Shown here in pieces: positions 62,289-64,000 of a DNA stretch of 64,000 nucleotides; the first letter of the stretch is position 1, and each line of letters begins with the position of its first letter. Origin of the DNA: Gordonia pseudamarae (GTDB lineage Bacteria; Actinomycetota; Actinomycetes; Mycobacteriales; Mycobacteriaceae); the NCBI RefSeq assembly GCF_025273675.1, contig NZ_CP045809.1, positions 3,720,001-3,784,000 on the forward strand. The letters are read 5' to 3'. Made by a program: the position numbers and the translations under genes. The notes below the pieces were generated by a model that was given only the letters and a program-made list of their open reading frames with translations, was not told the DNA's origin and did not search any database.

Positions 62289-64000
62289 ATGAGAACACTG
62301 GCCTGGCTGCTGACGCAGATCCGGGTGAGCCGTCCGCGGATGGCGGCGGTGTCGGCCCTGGCCGTTCTCGCCACGGTGGGCACGCTCGCCACCCCCATCA
62401 TCCTGGGCGCCGCCACCAACGTGATCGTCGACGGCACCACCGGACCGGTCGGCGCCGAATCGGGCGCGATGGACTGGGACCTGCTGTGGACCCTGATCGT
62501 GGCGGCCGCCGCGATCTACCTGATCAGCTATGTCTGCACGCTGACCCAGGGGCTGCTGCTGACCACCACCGTGCAACTGTCGATCGCGAGGCTGCGCGCC
62601 AAGGTGTCCGAACTGATCCCGCGGGTCCCCATCGGGTTCACCGAGTCGACCAAACGCGGTGAGCTGATGGCCAAGGCCACCACCCACATCGACAACGCCA
62701 CCACGGTGCTCGGGCCGTTGTTCGTCTCACTGCCGACCAATCTGCTGACCGCGGTGTTCACCACCGTCGTGTTGTTCTGGATCTCGCCACTGCTGGCGGC
62801 GATCATCCTGTTGTCCGCGCCGGTCTCGGCGGTGGCCGCGATGGTCGTCGCCAAACGCGCCAAGCCGAACCTGACGCGGCAGTGGCAGGCCACCTCGTCG
62901 CTGTCCGGAAGTTTCGAGGAGGAGCTGACCGCGCGGCAGATGCTCAAGGCCTATGAGGCCGATGACCTCGTGAGGGAGCGGTTCACCACACTCAACGACA
63001 CCCTGTTCTCGTCGATGCGGTCGGCACAGTGGACGGCCGGAACTCTGGCTCCTGCCCTGACCTGCATGAACGCGATCGTATATCTCATCCTCGCGGTGGT
63101 GGGCGGTGTGCAGGTGATCAACGGCGACCTGAGCCTCGGCGCCGCACAGGTCGTGGTCGTCTTCGCCTCTCAGCTGGCCGGATCGGTCAAGGAACTCGCG
63201 GGCTTCCTGCCACGCATCCAGTCCGGTGCCGTGTCCGCGGGCCAGGTGCGGGACCTGCTGCAGACTCCCGCGGAATCCGATCCGGCCGTCGACGCCGCCG
63301 AGCTGCCGGTCTCGCCGGAGGGTCCACCGCGAATCGAGTTCGACAACGTCGGTTTCGGCTACGATCCCGGCGCCCGGGTGCTGCACGAGGTCTCGTTCTC
63401 GATGCCACCGGGAACCACCACGGCGATCGTGGGAACCACCGGGTCGGGCAAGACCACACTGACCAGCCTGTTGCAGTGCTTCTACACCCCCGATTCGGGC
63501 AGCATCCGGATCAACGGCACCGATGTCACCGACCTGGGCAGGGCGGGGACGCGCTCGATGATCGCGGCCGTCGCCCAGGAGCCGTGGCTGTTCACCGGCA
63601 GCGTCGGCGACAACGTGGCCTACGGGCTGCGCGAGACCGACGACCAGAGCGATGCGGGGGCACGTGAACTGGCCCTGGCCGAGGCCATCGTCGACAGTCA
63701 TGTGGGCCAGATCGTGTCCGTTCTGCCCGAGGGCCTGGACACGACGGTCGGCAATGACGGCGGAAACCTGAGCGCGGGTGAACTCCAGCTGGTGACCGTG
63801 GCCCGAGCGATCGCGGCCCAGCCCCGGATCCTGGTGCTCGATGAGGCGACCAGCTCCGCCGATCCCCGTACCGAACTGCTGATTCAGCGGGCACTGCTGC
63901 GCTTGCGCAGCAGAACCACCACCCTGCTGGTCACCCATCGCCTGGCCACGGCGGCCCTCGCCGACCAGATAGTCGTCCTTGAAGGCGGCCGGGTGGTCGA
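62289..64000 (+). CDS. ABC exporter subunit 2 (truncated by window edge)
   Basis: 570 codons visible, no stop before base 64000. Transmembrane domain (LAWLLTQIRVSRPRM onward, six helices) and NBD with Walker A GTTGSGKTT (382-390), Q-loop AVAQEPWLF, Walker B RILVLDEATSSADP and switch LLVTHRLATA, all canonical. The signature is NLSAGELQL, not LSGGQ. It complements subunit 1, so the pair has one good and one degenerate ATP site. ATG 62289 follows GGAGG by 11 bases; GTG 62250, overlapping the subunit 1 stop, is the alternative start. Confidence 0.9.
   Translation, partial: MRTLAWLLTQIRVSRPRMAAVSALAVLATVGTLATPIILGAATNVIVDGTTGPVGAESGAMDWDLLWTLIVAAAAIYLISYVCTLTQGLLLTTTVQLSIARLRAKVSELIPRVPIGFTESTKRGELMAKATTHIDNATTVLGPLFVSLPTNLLTAVFTTVVLFWISPLLAAIILLSAPVSAVAAMVVAKRAKPNLTRQWQATSSLSGSFEEELTARQMLKAYEADDLVRERFTTLNDTLFSSMRSAQWTAGTLAPALTCMNAIVYLILAVVGGVQVINGDLSLGAAQVVVVFASQLAGSVKELAGFLPRIQSGAVSAGQVRDLLQTPAESDPAVDAAELPVSPEGPPRIEFDNVGFGYDPGARVLHEVSFSMPPGTTTAIVGTTGSGKTTLTSLLQCFYTPDSGSIRINGTDVTDLGRAGTRSMIAAVAQEPWLFTGSVGDNVAYGLRETDDQSDAGARELALAEAIVDSHVGQIVSVLPEGLDTTVGNDGGNLSAGELQLVTVARAIAAQPRILVLDEATSSADPRTELLIQRALLRLRSRTTTLLVTHRLATAALADQIVVLEGGRVV

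Overview
The window is a high-GC actinobacterial chromosome segment. Its backbone follows the gene order of Mycobacterium tuberculosis Rv3212-Rv3248: an Rv3212-like gene, ParA, a diacylglycerol-kinase-like gene, whiB1, pdtaS, biotinylated protein, rsrA/sigH, SRAP, aroA, rsgA, desA3 and its reductase, WS/DGAT, secA1, hpf, comF, lpqB-mtrB-mtrA, tmk and sahH. With the PPE/WXG100/EspG-type genes and the wax-ester and desaturase genes this points to a mycolic-acid bacterium (Mycobacteriales); Gordonia or a close relative is my best guess, from overall resemblance only.

Layout. 1-8.7 kb is conserved regulatory core: chromosome-partition-type ATPase, the WhiB1 iron-sulfur regulator, the PdtaS sensor kinase, a 24-residue ribosomal protein bL37 gene, and the thiol-stress pair sigH-rsrA, with a sigH-type autoregulatory promoter visible in front of sigH. 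8.7-25.2 kb is an accessory block lying between SRAP and aroA: malQ, an FAD oxidoreductase, small membrane proteins, an aminotransferase, a pyruvyl-transferase-family protein, a long acyl-CoA dehydrogenase, two bPH2-domain proteins, a TetR regulator and an NCS2 permease. It contains three decayed genes (a DHFR-family enzyme, a TetR regulator and an SDR) and a 58-bp perfect palindrome. 25.2-35.3 kb returns to the backbone with aroA, rsgA, two tandem stearoyl-CoA-type desaturases and their ferredoxin reductase under a shared palindromic operator, and a WS/DGAT protein with an altered active-site motif. 35.4-47 kb is housekeeping: secA, hpf, comF, mtrA-mtrB-lpqB (4-bp overlaps), tmk and ahcY. 47-50 kb holds a MetPS-type amino-acid importer and a cation diffusion facilitator.

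50-58 kb is a type VII (ESX) satellite locus: two WXG100 proteins, EspG, a PPE-like protein, two EspC/PE-like proteins, a large WDG-containing protein, two YbaB-like proteins and a divergent EspI-like ATPase. No core ESX membrane or FtsK-type ATPase gene is visible, so this looks like cargo and chaperones for machinery encoded elsewhere. The divergent promoter region carries two copies of a 38-bp repeat, each with a DnaA-box-like 9-mer.

58-64 kb is the most unusual part. Three tiny genes (41, 31 and 41 codons, none with a signal peptide) encode related-looking peptides with an amphipathic N-terminal half and a Ser/Gly/Thr tail. They are associated with an asymmetric heterodimeric ABC exporter (the second subunit runs off the window) and with two tandem GNAT acetyltransferases. 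Two of the peptide genes share an AGGTTAG motif about 60-65 bp upstream, one of them inside an IdeR/DtxR-like iron box. I interpret this as a possible iron-responsive small-peptide production and export system. The function is not established by the sequence.
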